Shown: piece after piece, positions 27,598 through 36,218 of the stretch
How the letters are laid out: each line of letters begins with the position of its first letter
Position numbering within the stretch: position 1 is the stretch's first letter
Source of the DNA: Desulfamplus magnetovallimortis
GTDB taxonomy: Bacteria > Desulfobacterota > Desulfobacteria > Desulfobacterales > Desulfobacteraceae
Direction of reading: 5' to 3'
DNA length: 64,000 nucleotides
Assembly: GCF_900170035.1 (NCBI RefSeq)
Contig: NZ_LT828543.1
Location: 103,754-167,753, forward strand
Made by a program: the position numbers and the translations under genes
The notes under the pieces: generated by a model
The model's input: the letters and a program-made list of their open reading frames with translations, nothing else
Database searches by the model: none
What the model was told of the DNA's origin: nothing

Positions 27598-27818
27598 AAA
27601 TAGTAAAGATGATTACATAGTATTCCAGATAATTAAAATGACAATGAAAAAGTCTAACTATCTGTTATCTTAACATTTTTTTAATAAAAAAAATAAAATT
27701 CTTCTCTGGAAAGCTATAGTTAAGCCATTCCATGGCCAATCTCCTGTAAATCTTTAGTTTATTTCGAATGATAATACTATATTTTTCTAATTGTCGCAAT
27801 GGTTGTTTAAGCTTATAG
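27598..27818 (-). pseudogene. Duplicated nhaR 5' end and upstream region, split by a class D MITE
   Basis: On the - strand this repeats the nhaR ribosome site, first codons (MEWLN and the following HHLYYF region) and about 90 bp upstream, with few changes from 17821-17945. Between AGATGAT (27607-27613) and AGTTAAGCC (27718 on) a 99-bp class D element (27618-27716) is inserted. There is no coding capacity beyond the first codons. It now lies upstream of ccsB and may carry a relic NhaR-type promoter. Confidence 0.7.
27618..27716. mobile_element. Class D MITE, 99 bp (diverged copy)
   Basis: Ends TAGTATTCCAGATAATTAAA and TCTGGAAAGCTA, followed by TA on the right; the left TA has become CA. Exactly 99 bp like the other four copies, although the middle has diverged and become AT-rich. 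Confidence 0.6.
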
Positions 27819-27926
27819 TAAACTGATAGAGATGGACAGAAAAATTCATCACACAGCAGAGCAACTGTTCGGGGTTTCTCTGAACCTTGGGCACATACTG
27901 GAGAACGCTAAAAGAAAGGATGTTTC

Positions 27927-28766
27927 ATGAGCAGCTCACACCTTCTCGGTATAACTACATTTGCCTATCTACTGGCATCAATTCTCTATATCGGAATGTT
28001 CATATTCAGGGCAAAACGGATCGGCTTTGCCGCTACTGCTGCAACAGTCATTGCTGTTGCTGCCAATACAGCCGGCATAGGACTTCGATGGGCTGAGTCT
28101 CACTGGATGGGGTTCGGCTATGCCCCTCTGTCGAATATGTACGAATCCCTGGTCTTTTTTGCCTTGTCCATCAGCAGTGTTTTCCTGTGGTTTGAATACA
28201 GGTATGGGAATCGATTTCTCGGAGCTTTTGTTGTACCATTTTCAGCCGTTGCCATGGGCCTTGCCGGACTCAAGAATCCAGCGATAACCCCTCTGATTCC
28301 GGCTTTGAAAAGCAACTGGTTGATAGCCCATGTGGTTACTTGTTTCATTGGTTATGCCGCATTTGCGATCTCCTGCGGCTTAGGCTCTGTCTATCTGCTA
28401 ATGCTGAAATCAAATAGCTCGTCAGCAGGCAGGTTGAGCAGGCTTATGTCACAACTACCAAGCTTAGATACCATTGATGACATTATCCAGAAAACCCTTG
28501 TATTCGGCTTTTTTTGGTTCACTGCCGGCATCATCACAGGAGCTGTCTGGGCGAATTCAGCTTGGGGAACTTACTGGAGCTGGGACCCCAAAGAAACCTG
28601 GTCTCTGATTACATGGTTCCTTTATGCCGCAGCTTTGCATTTCCGATATATTATGGGATGGGGCGGTAAAAGGATAGCCTGGTTCTCGATCATCGGATTT
28701 GCTTCGGTGATGTTCACTTACTACGGGGTTAACTATCTTCTGTCAGGGCTTCATAGCTATGGGTAA
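27927..28766 (+). CDS. ccsB: Cytochrome c biogenesis protein (CcsB/CcsA WWD-domain type, system II)
   Basis: Inner-membrane haem-handling protein that delivers haem for attachment to apocytochromes c. About eight membrane helices. The WWD signature WGTYWSWDPKETWSLITW is present, with flanking conserved His residues (NWLIAHVV, ALHFRYIMG) as expected for haem ligation. 279 aa is normal. Start ATG after AAAGGATG. The usual ResB/Ccs1 partner is not adjacent. A duplicated nhaR promoter lies 110 bp upstream. Confidence 0.88.
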   Translation: MSSSHLLGITTFAYLLASILYIGMFIFRAKRIGFAATAATVIAVAANTAGIGLRWAESHWMGFGYAPLSNMYESLVFFALSISSVFLWFEYRYGNRFLGAFVVPFSAVAMGLAGLKNPAITPLIPALKSNWLIAHVVTCFIGYAAFAISCGLGSVYLLMLKSNSSSAGRLSRLMSQLPSLDTIDDIIQKTLVFGFFWFTAGIITGAVWANSAWGTYWSWDPKETWSLITWFLYAAALHFRYIMGWGGKRIAWFSIIGFASVMFTYYGVNYLLSGLHSYG

Positions 28767-28815
28767 ATTTTTCCGCAACCTGAAACAATATGTTGAATGA
28801 AGGAGTTATGGTGTT

Positions 28816-30240
28816 ATGAATAATGAACTTGAAAAACTATACACTCGCATTATCCAGCGAACCACAATTAACTTGAGAGAGTTAGAATTTGACGTAAAGC
28901 CATATGTATGGGACCTGATTCCACCGGGTCAGATGGAAAAATTCTATGCGTTTTATGGCATAACCGACAATCATCCAATAAGTTTTTATTTCAAACATTC
29001 CGGGCTTGCCGGGAGTTATTTTCTGGGAAAAAGCCAGGTGATCAACTCCTTACTTTATAAGTCCGATATCCGAGGCGATGAACTGAAAAAAAAGGGAGAT
29101 GTGCTACAGTTTAAGAACTTTGAAATTGAGCTGTCCAAAGATGAAGAAATATACATCGAGGATAGTGCATTGATCAAAACAATGGTTCATAACTATTCCC
29201 ATGACCCTGAATCATTGGAACAATTCTTCATCAAAAACACCGTAGCCACACATTATTCCAATATCCATGGCGCTCCGTGTGATGGTTGTTTTATAGAACC
29301 TTTTGCAACTGTTGACCTAACAACGGTTCACGACTGTGTAATTGGAGCATTTTCATATATTCAGGCCGGAGAAATCAACCACCTGAAGATTATGCCGGGA
29401 ACTATTTGGGTCCGGAGTCCCGATAACTTTGATTTTGCATATCGACATCCCCGGAATCGGCTGAAAAAGTACATTGACTTCACAGCAGAGAGCCAGCCCC
29501 AGGGGATTTTTATCAATTTTATGGAAGAACGGAAAGAAGCTTTTGAAAGAATATTCAATGCTATGAACCTTGAATCTCCAGAACCTCTTCCGGATACTTC
29601 TTCACTGGATAGATATGCTGTTGTAGATCTTCAGACCCAAATCGGTGAGAATGTGCTTGTGGCTCAAAGGGCTTTTCTAAAAAATGCCTGGTTAGGTAAG
29701 GGTGCAAATGTACAAGAAAACTGTTTTGTTATAAATTCGCGTTTAGAAGGGTTAAATATTACAGCTCATGGTGCAAAAATCATAGAAGCTGATTTGGGTC
29801 GGAATGTTTTTGTCGGGTTTAACAGTTTTCTGCAAGGCAAAGCCAATAGCAGGCTTACTGTGGGCAAAGAGTGTGTCATTATGCCCCATACGATAATCGA
29901 TATTAATGAGCCGCTCGTAATACCGGAACGTTATGTGGTGTGGGGGTTGATAAACGATGAAAAGGATCTTGCAAACAATAGTTTGCCCATCGACGATTTT
30001 TTGGCCATTGAGAACAAACTTGAAAAGGGGCCTATGACTTTCGAGGGCAGTGGCAAGAGTTTTATTACAGCCTTTCAAAAGAGAATTCATCATATACTGG
30101 AAGTAAACGGTGCATTTTTTGATGGTAAGGATAACAGAGGTCATGCCCAAAAGAATCAGGATATTTCATTTAATACAATTCAGCCTTATCCAAAGGGCAC
30201 TTTAAAAGGCTTGTATCCGACTATCTCGATTCAACCTTAA
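28816..30240 (+). CDS. Left-handed beta-helix protein of unknown function
   Basis: 474 aa, soluble, no signal peptide. Not assigned to a named family. The middle and C-terminal parts contain irregular hexapeptide-like rungs (CFIEPFATVDLTTVHDCVIG; GENVLVAQRAFLKNAWLGKG; VQENCFVINSRLEG; VGKECVIMPHTIID), as in acyl- or nucleotidyl-transferases and gamma-carbonic anhydrases. An N-terminal alpha/beta region (about 1-130) precedes them. Starts 49 bp after ccsB with AAGGAG, so probably the same operon. Confidence 0.6.
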   Translation: MNNELEKLYTRIIQRTTINLRELEFDVKPYVWDLIPPGQMEKFYAFYGITDNHPISFYFKHSGLAGSYFLGKSQVINSLLYKSDIRGDELKKKGDVLQFKNFEIELSKDEEIYIEDSALIKTMVHNYSHDPESLEQFFIKNTVATHYSNIHGAPCDGCFIEPFATVDLTTVHDCVIGAFSYIQAGEINHLKIMPGTIWVRSPDNFDFAYRHPRNRLKKYIDFTAESQPQGIFINFMEERKEAFERIFNAMNLESPEPLPDTSSLDRYAVVDLQTQIGENVLVAQRAFLKNAWLGKGANVQENCFVINSRLEGLNITAHGAKIIEADLGRNVFVGFNSFLQGKANSRLTVGKECVIMPHTIIDINEPLVIPERYVVWGLINDEKDLANNSLPIDDFLAIENKLEKGPMTFEGSGKSFITAFQKRIHHILEVNGAFFDGKDNRGHAQKNQDISFNTIQPYPKGTLKGLYPTISIQP

Positions 30241-30399
30241 TAACAGCCATGCCAGGCCATCACCCACAACAAAGCATGAAAGCCCCGCGCAACCAAAAAC
30301 GGCGGGAACTTTCATATAACTTACATGGCTGATGACCGCCACAATCGAAAAGATGAAAGTCGTTTTAAAAACAGGATGTTACAGAAAATTTCATATAAA
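30241..30399. repeat. Class E repeats, two variant units, inverse orientation
   Basis: Unit 1 has GCATGAAAGCCCCGCGC / GGCGGGAACTTTCATATAA; unit 2 has CATGGCTGATGACCGCCACAATC and GATGAAAGTCG ... TTTCATATAA. The first hairpin begins about 30 bp after the beta-helix gene and may act as its terminator, although no T-run follows. Confidence 0.5.
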
Positions 30400-30572
30400 C
30401 TCAAAATCGACATCTTGTTGGCTTTTTTGGCATTTATTGCATTTGTCTGAATCAGGATAACCAGGATTTACAGGATGCTCAAGATTTTTATCCTGTAAAT
30501 CCTGATTATCCTGGGCATCCTGATTCAGAGAGTATTAACAAGGCTCATAAGGTCATAGGTGTCGTTTTTGAG
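30400..30572. mobile_element. Class A MITE, full length, 6-bp target duplication
   Basis: CTCAAAATCGACATC ... GTCGTTTTTGAG, inner arms GTCTGAATCAGG and CCTGATTCAGAG. TATAAA occurs at 30394-30399 and 30573-30578. Confidence 0.78.
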
Positions 30573-30638
30573 TATAAAAGGAGTTCCCATGATATTCTTG
30601 AAACCGTGTATCAAAGTGACTTAGTAAAACCTATGTTG

Positions 30639-30913
30639 CTCAACATCCACATCTTATTACTTTTTCAGATTTTATTGCAGTTGTCTGAACCAGGATAAAC
30701 AGGATGGATATAGACTTCCAGAAAAATATTTTTCCATCTCAACTTTGAAGGGCAACCACATAAGGTTGCCCCTAAGTTGTGCTTGCAAATTTAATTATCT
30801 GGAAAACTATAGGATGCTCAGGATAGATAGTCATGCCTTATCCTGTTAATTTTGGGAATCCTGACTCAGACACTATTAACAAGGCTCACAAGATCATAGG
30901 TGTCAACTTTGAG
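30639..30913. mobile_element. Class A MITE interrupted by a class D MITE
   Basis: Left part 30639-30708, right part 30812-30913, ends CTCAACATCC and GTCAACTTTGAG. The break falls between GGATGGA and GGATGCTC; the intact class A copy at 18215 reads GGATGGATAGGATGCTC at this point. No clear outer target duplication survives. Confidence 0.7.
30711..30809. mobile_element. Class D MITE, 99 bp, TA target, nested in class A
   Basis: Ends TAGACTTCCAGA and TCTGGAAAACTA; centre GGGCAACC-ACATAA-GGTTGCCC hairpin. TA at 30709-30710 and 30810-30811. The empty site can be read from the class A copy at 18215-18388, proving insertion with TA duplication, the habit of IS630/Tc1-mariner transposases. Confidence 0.88.
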
Positions 30914-30960
30914 TTTATTTCTTGTACTGCCTTTCATGCCATATCATAAATCCTTTAATC

Positions 30961-31092
30961 TGGGGTGTCTAAATCTGCCATTTTCGGTTGATCATCCAAT
31001 GGCGAAAATAACCGAACGGTAGAGACGCAATGCATTGCGTCTCTACATAATCACGTTTTGTGCATCAAATTAATTGGTTTTTGGACACCCCA
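30961..31092. mobile_element. 132-bp MITE (class H) with 9-bp target duplication
   Basis: Ends TGGGGTGTCTAAA and TTTGGACACCCCA; contains the perfect palindrome GAGACGCAATGCATTGCGTCTC. CCTTTAATC lies immediately on both sides (30952-30960 and 31093-31101). The GTGTC core of the ends recalls the element at 5547. Confidence 0.75.
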
Positions 31093-31225
31093 CCTTTAAT
31101 CCAGTTTCGGCATTTATATTTAATAATTCTATATCTTTTGACATCATTTATAACATGGTCTATTCTTATTTTTGAAATACTGCGATTTATAAATTATAGA
31201 AATTTTTCAATAAAAAAGGAACATA

Positions 31226-32584
31226 ATGTACCATAGGAATCCGGATAAATTTTCACTGCTTTTTGTTGATGATCAAAAACAGATTCTCTCTTCAATGAAA
31301 AGGATATTTTTTGATGAGGATTACAGTCTATATACTGCTTCTGATGCTGAAAATGCCCTTGATCTGCTTGAAAAAAATGAAATACATGCTGCATTAATTG
31401 ATCTTAAAATGCCAGGAATGGATGGACAGGAACTTTTGAAAAGGATGATGTCAGATTATCCTCAAATAATGGTTGTTATGGTCACAGGGCATGGTAACAT
31501 AAGGGATGCTGTTGAAGCCATTAAAAATGGCGCAGTTGATTTTATTGAAAAACCCTTTATGCCGGAGAACCTTATTGCAAGGGTTAATCAATTGTATAGA
31601 CTTTGGAAATTAGATCGGGAAAACAATCTTCTTAAAAGCGAAATTGCATGCCATTTCAACTATGAAAAATTCATAGGAATATCCACTGTTGCAATGGAGC
31701 TTAAAAAGTTTATAACAAAGGTGGGCAGGTGCGATGAGACTGTATTGATTCAGGGAGAAACCGGAACGGGAAAAGAGGTTGTGGCCAAGGCAATTCATCA
31801 TCACAGCGCAAGGTCAGATAATCGTTTTGCTGTTGTGGACTGTACAACCATCAATGAGAATATGCTTGAAAGCGAGCTTTTCGGACATCTTAAAGGTTCG
31901 TTTACAGGAGCATATGCTTCAAGCAGGGGGGTTGTGATGGCAGCAGACAGAGGAACTCTTTTTCTGGATGAGATCGGGGAGATGCCCATGTCAATTCAGG
32001 CCAAGATGCTTCGTTTGATTCAGGAAAAAGAGATACGCCCTGTTGGTTCAGATACTCCTTGCAAGGTTGATGTAAGAATCCTTGCGGCCACCAACAGAGA
32101 CCTTGGCAAAGAGATAAAAGAGAAGCGATTTCGTGAGGATCTCTACTACAGGCTTTCTGCTGTCACCATCAATGTTCCGCCATTGAGAAAAAGAGTGGAG
32201 GATATTCATCCTCTTACTGAACATTTTATAAAAAAACATCAGACTGATTTTTCAAAACCTGACTCAATATCAAGGGAGTCTTTAAGAGTCATGGAAAAGT
32301 ATCCCTGGCCCGGAAATATCAGGGAGCTTGAAAACGTGATACGAAGAATCATGGCATTAAGTTCGGGCAAGGTTATAGAACCATATGATTTTCCGGAACC
32401 AATCTATCAACCTGCCTCTTCTGCAAATATGGCTCCCCTTGAGGATTCACTGGAGGCATATGAAAAAGCAGCGATTGTCAATGCCCTTGCAAAAACGAAT
32501 AACAACCGCAAAGAGGCATCCAAAATACTCAATATAGGAGAAGCTACTCTTTACAGGAAATTGAAAAAATACTTGCTAACCTGA
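31226..32584 (+). CDS. NtrC-family sigma-54 response regulator
   Basis: Receiver (residues 10-125; phospho-Asp in [13 protein letters not shown], Lys in FIEKPF), AAA+ (about 150-385; Walker A GETGTGKE, sigma-54 loop GSFTGA, Walker [23 protein letters not shown]) and C-terminal Fis HTH ([21 protein letters not shown]). All key residues are intact, so it should activate sigma-54 promoters after phosphorylation. No kinase is directly beside it on the same strand, but the kinase-rich island follows and sigma-54-like promoters lie at 51630 and 52268. Start ATG after AAAAAGGAA. Confidence 0.92.
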   Translation: MYHRNPDKFSLLFVDDQKQILSSMKRIFFDEDYSLYTASDAENALDLLEKNEIHAALIDLKMPGMDGQELLKRMMSDYPQIMVVMVTGHGNIRDAVEAIKNGAVDFIEKPFMPENLIARVNQLYRLWKLDRENNLLKSEIACHFNYEKFIGISTVAMELKKFITKVGRCDETVLIQGETGTGKEVVAKAIHHHSARSDNRFAVVDCTTINENMLESELFGHLKGSFTGAYASSRGVVMAADRGTLFLDEIGEMPMSIQAKMLRLIQEKEIRPVGSDTPCKVDVRILAATNRDLGKEIKEKRFREDLYYRLSAVTINVPPLRKRVEDIHPLTEHFIKKHQTDFSKPDSISRESLRVMEKYPWPGNIRELENVIRRIMALSSGKVIEPYDFPEPIYQPASSANMAPLEDSLEAYEKAAIVNALAKTNNNRKEASKILNIGEATLYRKLKKYLLT

Positions 32585-33136
32585 ATTTCTCAAATTTGAT
32601 ATCTCATTCATTAACATCTCCCTGCATTTATCGCACATTCCATGAGTAAGAGCAGGAAGGCAAATACTCCCAAATAAATCTAATTCTCGTATGGCATTTT
32701 CAACTTCTAACCAGGAATCATTAACATAAACCTTTTTACACCAGCTACACATCCGCAATAAAGTATCATTTCTTGGAATAGTAATGTCAAGAAGGTCAAT
32801 TTTTGTGCGTTTTTCTTCCTTAATCAGACAGCCTTGAAAACGCACCATGGTCTCATTTAATCTTTTTATATGCAGTTTCATAAACCTTCGAATAGTGGGA
32901 CTGTCACATCTGAAAGGGATAGAGATTTCTCTTTTTTCACTTCTGACACGTTCAATTAAAAGACGATAAAGCTCTTTAGTCTCTTTGCCGCCTATAAAGC
33001 TGCATAGTGATTGTCCAATAATGGAATTTTCGACTAACTCTTGAGCCTCATTATTATGTGCGAAAAAATAAAAATTTTGGGAAGTGGTGATAATGATATT
33101 TTCCTGGTTGATTATATATTCATAGATATATTTCAA
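32576..33136 (-). CDS. PAS-like sensory protein with C-terminal double CxxC motif
   Basis: 186 aa, soluble. Residues about 5-110 look like a PAS fold (NIIITTSQNFYFFAHNNEAQ; GQSLCSFIGG). The C-terminal part has CSWCKKV, then W..VE, and LTHGMCDKC: the paired CxxC block often found after PAS domains in deltaproteobacterial sensors, with possible metal or haem binding. No kinase or output domain follows. The start appears to be TTG at 33136 after GGGAG. It overlaps the convergent NtrC-type gene by 9 bp, so it may be a redox or ligand sensor for it. Confidence 0.6.
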   Translation of the reverse strand: MKYIYEYIINQENIIITTSQNFYFFAHNNEAQELVENSIIGQSLCSFIGGKETKELYRLLIERVRSEKREISIPFRCDSPTIRRFMKLHIKRLNETMVRFQGCLIKEEKRTKIDLLDITIPRNDTLLRMCSWCKKVYVNDSWLEVENAIRELDLFGSICLPALTHGMCDKCREMLMNEISNLRNSG

Positions 33137-33179
33137 ATGATCGACTCCCGGTGCATCTCGCGTTTTGGCATTTTTTAGA

Positions 33180-33400
33180 ATTTTCCCATAACATGCTGAT
33201 ATACAACGACTTTCATGTTTAGTTGTGATGCGTCAGCAAACATGAGGGTTTTATATGAAAGTCCCCGCCGTTTTTGGTTGCGCGGGGCTTTCATGCTTCG
33301 TTGAGGCAGAAGGTTCTGCCATGGCCGTTATTAGAAAGTTTCCGTAATACACTGATATACAAAAATTTTCATGTTTCGTTGTAATGCGTCAGCAAACATG
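33180..33400. repeat. Class E repeats, variant units
   Basis: At least three units with GACTTTCATG, TATATGAAAGTCCCCGCC / GCGCGGGGCTTTCATG, and TGGCCGTTATTAGAAAG ... TTTTCATG. The CGTTG-TAATGCGTCAGCAAACATG phrase occurs twice. No coding sequence. Confidence 0.5.
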
Positions 33401-33411
33401 GAGGTTTATTA

Positions 33412-33510
33412 TAGTTGTCCAGATAATTAAATTTGCAAGCACAACGTAGGGGCAACCCTATGTGGTTGCCCTTCAAAGTTGAGATGGAAAAATATTTTTC
33501 TGGAAGTCTA
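33412..33510. mobile_element. Class D MITE, 99 bp, TA target
   Basis: Ends TAGTTGTCCAGA and TCTGGAAGTCTA; GGGGCAACCC-TATGTG-GTTGCCC centre. TA at 33410-33411 and 33511-33512. Inverted relative to 30711. Confidence 0.8.
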
Positions 33511-33537
33511 TAGAAAAAATCGCGACTTTGGTGGGAA

Positions 33538-35574
33538 TCAGATACCTTTGATCTCCATTTCAAAAAAATGCGGGTTATCCTCATCCTTTGCCATCTCTCT
33601 TATAATACACCTTGAGTAATCCTTTTCAAGAACAATCGAGCTTCCAGGGCCTATAATTTTGGAGCCTTGAAGAATGGTTCCGTTAACCTTTACAGTTGGG
33701 TTGGGTTCCATCATTCTTATTGACTGGCCTATTATCCTTTTCTCCTTTAACAGCACCATGTTTTTTTTCTCCTGCTGTTCAATTCCAAGTGATAGTTTAT
33801 CCCTTTTGGCTGTAAGAACACCCTGTTTTTCAAAAAGTGAATTTATGAGATCTTCTGCACTGTGTGCTCTTTCTTTCAGGGTTTTTATTTTTTCCGCAAC
33901 TTTTTTAAGCTCATTGTTATCGTTTGACTCTCTGTGGCGTACAAGCTGTTTTTTTAGCTCCTCTATTTCAAAAAGTGCCCTGTCCTGAATATGAGCAGAT
34001 TCTGTAATTTGTGTAAACAGTGCTTCATCTTCTCCATTAAGAAGATTCATGGCTTTTCTGATTTTATCTATGGTAATTCGCCCCTCTTCCAGAAGTTCGT
34101 CAATTTTTTTCTCCATCAGATCAGCAATGTCATCTGTTCCAACAACAAGATTCGAAGGTTTTGAGGCGATTGTTCCCACCTGTTTTGTCTCAATTCCTTT
34201 TCTGGCATTTAGGGTGGATGCCATAACCGTCCCCCTGAGAACATTGCAGGAGCCACTTAAAATAAGATTTGAATCAACAATCTCCTTTTCAACAGTGAAA
34301 TCTCCAAAACCGGTTATTTGGGAAGAATTTACAAATTTTGTATGAATATTGCCGACAGCTTTAACAGTTGTATGTGATATTCCGTTTGCAACATTTAAAT
34401 CGCCTTTTAGGTCAATGGTTGCACCTTCAATCTCCTTTGCTGTTAGGTTAATTCCTTTAACGGTCATTCCCTCTTTAATAATGCCATTTACCACAATATT
34501 TCCCTTGAAAATGACATTGCCAGTTTTAAGATCCACATCTCCTTTTATGACAAGTTCATCATTTACAGTTATGTTTCCCATGATATCCACATGGGGCTGT
34601 CCATTGGCAGCAGATGTTATTTGTAGTTTATCCTCTGAAATTATGGTACCGTTCCCTGAAGTAAATGGGGGATCAAAAGGCTCTTGTGGCATTATTTTTA
34701 TGCCAAAAACATCAACTCCTGAAATTCCTTCCTTAAATGGCGTTTTGATTGCCAGTAAAGTATCTTTGTTGACATATGGCATATCTCCTTTGTCACGAAA
34801 ATCTATGGAACCATCTTTCATGATTTTTCCAGGATTTGTATAGTCTGTCCTGAAAAGATAGTTGACAGAACCATCCTGACCGGCAATCGGCTTTACGCCT
34901 CTGGCTATTACAAATGGTTTTTCATCAGCTTCAGGTGTACTCTCCATAAGCCATTTTTCGATCTCCTCATCTGATATAATGCCATATGTTATTCTCTTTT
35001 TTTTCAAAAAATAGAGAAGTGACGATAGATTTACAATCTCAGATTTCAGCTCCTTTTTTTTGCGAATAAATGCCTCAATTTTATCATTAGAAACAGTCAG
35101 TTCAAGGTATTGATCAAGCAGTTTTTCTTCTCCTTCATACCGAACAATTCCTCCTTTACGCTCTATTATTGTGACATCTGTACTGAGAGTTGAAATATAA
35201 AGGCATCTTTTTACCTTTTCAATAAGGGGGGCATTTCCAGATTTTTTTTGCTCTTCTGCAGCAAATTCATTTTCTTCTGTATCGCTGGATTCTGCTTCAT
35301 TGCGGGTTTCTGTTTCATCATCAATTTCTGACTGTATATTCAGATCATAATTTCTGGTTTCTCCATTTATAATTGTATAAACCTCCGCGGGTCTCCATTC
35401 AAGTACATGGTTTGAGGCAACCTTGCCAAGCATATTTTTTAATGATTCATCAATGAGCAGAAACTCCCTGAAAAGATTCACAGGCTGGATCTCCACTTTT
35501 TTATGATCAAGAACGCCGGCAAGGGATATGCGTGTGGATAGAGCATCTTCCTTGTTTTTATTCAAAAGCCTCAA
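33538..35574 (-). CDS. DUF342 / FapA-family protein (second copy)
   Basis: 678 aa paralogue of the protein at 22812-24680. The N-terminal region (about 1-150) is different, with an acidic low-complexity stretch (about 80-115). The DUF342 core (PIAGQDGSVNYLFRTD; GISGVDVFG), the beta-helix repeats (LVIKGDVDLKTGNVIFKGNI, NGIIKEGMTV, AKEIEGATI, TKFVNSSQI), the coiled coil and the small C-terminal domain all align in order. The start seems to be TTG at 35574 with only a weak ribosome site, 11 bp after the pseudo-receiver stop, so it probably depends on translational coupling. Confidence 0.83.
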   Translation of the reverse strand: MRLLNKNKEDALSTRISLAGVLDHKKVEIQPVNLFREFLLIDESLKNMLGKVASNHVLEWRPAEVYTIINGETRNYDLNIQSEIDDETETRNEAESSDTEENEFAAEEQKKSGNAPLIEKVKRCLYISTLSTDVTIIERKGGIVRYEGEEKLLDQYLELTVSNDKIEAFIRKKKELKSEIVNLSSLLYFLKKKRITYGIISDEEIEKWLMESTPEADEKPFVIARGVKPIAGQDGSVNYLFRTDYTNPGKIMKDGSIDFRDKGDMPYVNKDTLLAIKTPFKEGISGVDVFGIKIMPQEPFDPPFTSGNGTIISEDKLQITSAANGQPHVDIMGNITVNDELVIKGDVDLKTGNVIFKGNIVVNGIIKEGMTVKGINLTAKEIEGATIDLKGDLNVANGISHTTVKAVGNIHTKFVNSSQITGFGDFTVEKEIVDSNLILSGSCNVLRGTVMASTLNARKGIETKQVGTIASKPSNLVVGTDDIADLMEKKIDELLEEGRITIDKIRKAMNLLNGEDEALFTQITESAHIQDRALFEIEELKKQLVRHRESNDNNELKKVAEKIKTLKERAHSAEDLINSLFEKQGVLTAKRDKLSLGIEQQEKKNMVLLKEKRIIGQSIRMMEPNPTVKVNGTILQGSKIIGPGSSIVLEKDYSRCIIREMAKDEDNPHFFEMEIKGI

Positions 35575-35585
35575 TTTCAGCTTGA

Positions 35586-36110
35586 CTACTTTTTTTTCCT
35601 TGTTTTCAACTGCTCTGCAAGTTTTTCTTCCTTGTGTTTAAGGCTTTTGGATTTAAGAAAGAGTTCCTGATTCTGGCGTTTTACAAGGCGTTTGTATATC
35701 TCTTTCTTTTTGATGCTCGTGAATTCATAAAGAGCATTTTCAGCCTTGCTGACAAGATCACTTTTATCAAAAGGAGTGGTCATGCATGCATGTATGTCTG
35801 TTGAGTTGATGGCCTCTATAAGTGCCTTGTTTTCACTGCGGGGCAGAACAAGCATTCTGCGGGTCAGAGGGGATATAGCTTCTGCCTTTGCAAGAAAATC
35901 GCTCCCATTTATTCCATTAAGGTTCACACCGCACACAATAAGGACAAAAGGGGACGATCTCCTTTTGTCAAGGAGTTCAAGTGCATCTGAAGGTGAGTCA
36001 TGCGAGACTGCCTCCCAATCAATGGAGACAAATATCTGTTTCATCATCTCTCTTTGTGACGGATCAGAATCAACAATCATGACTGTCGGTTTTTTTGTCT
36101 CATTCAGCAT
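35586..36110 (-). CDS. Degenerate receiver (pseudo-receiver) paired with second DUF342 protein
   Basis: 174 aa: a CheY-like fold (TVMIVDSDPSQREMM) followed by a basic coiled-coil tail (SIKKKEIYKRLVKRQNQELF). The phospho-acceptor Asp is replaced by Gly (LIVCGVNLNGINGSD) and the conserved Lys by Thr (ACMTTPFD), so it should not be phosphorylated in the usual way. Same partner logic as 22261-22815, yet the replacement residues differ. The ATG at 36110 follows the innermost of four tandem 27-bp copies that each hold an AGGAGA or AGAAGA site. Confidence 0.82.
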   Translation of the reverse strand: MLNETKKPTVMIVDSDPSQREMMKQIFVSIDWEAVSHDSPSDALELLDKRRSSPFVLIVCGVNLNGINGSDFLAKAEAISPLTRRMLVLPRSENKALIEAINSTDIHACMTTPFDKSDLVSKAENALYEFTSIKKKEIYKRLVKRQNQELFLKSKSLKHKEEKLAEQLKTRKKK

Positions 36111-36218
36111 TTTTATAATCTCTCCTGTGAAAGCAGATTTTATAACTTCTCCTGTAAAAGGAATTTTTATAACTTCTTCTGTGAAGGCGGGTATTACAAT
36201 TTCTCCTGTGAAGGCAGA
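36111..36218 (-). promoter_or_regulatory. Four tandem 27-bp repeats carrying ribosome-binding sites
   Basis: Units 36111-36137, 36138-36164, 36165-36191 and 36192-36218. On the - strand each reads close to yCTGCyTTCACAGGAGAA-GTTATAAAA, so a Shine-Dalgarno sequence is repeated every 27 bases directly before the ATG at 36110. The repeat is also open in frame with that ATG (SAFTGEIIK units) but has no start codon of its own. Confidence 0.7.
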
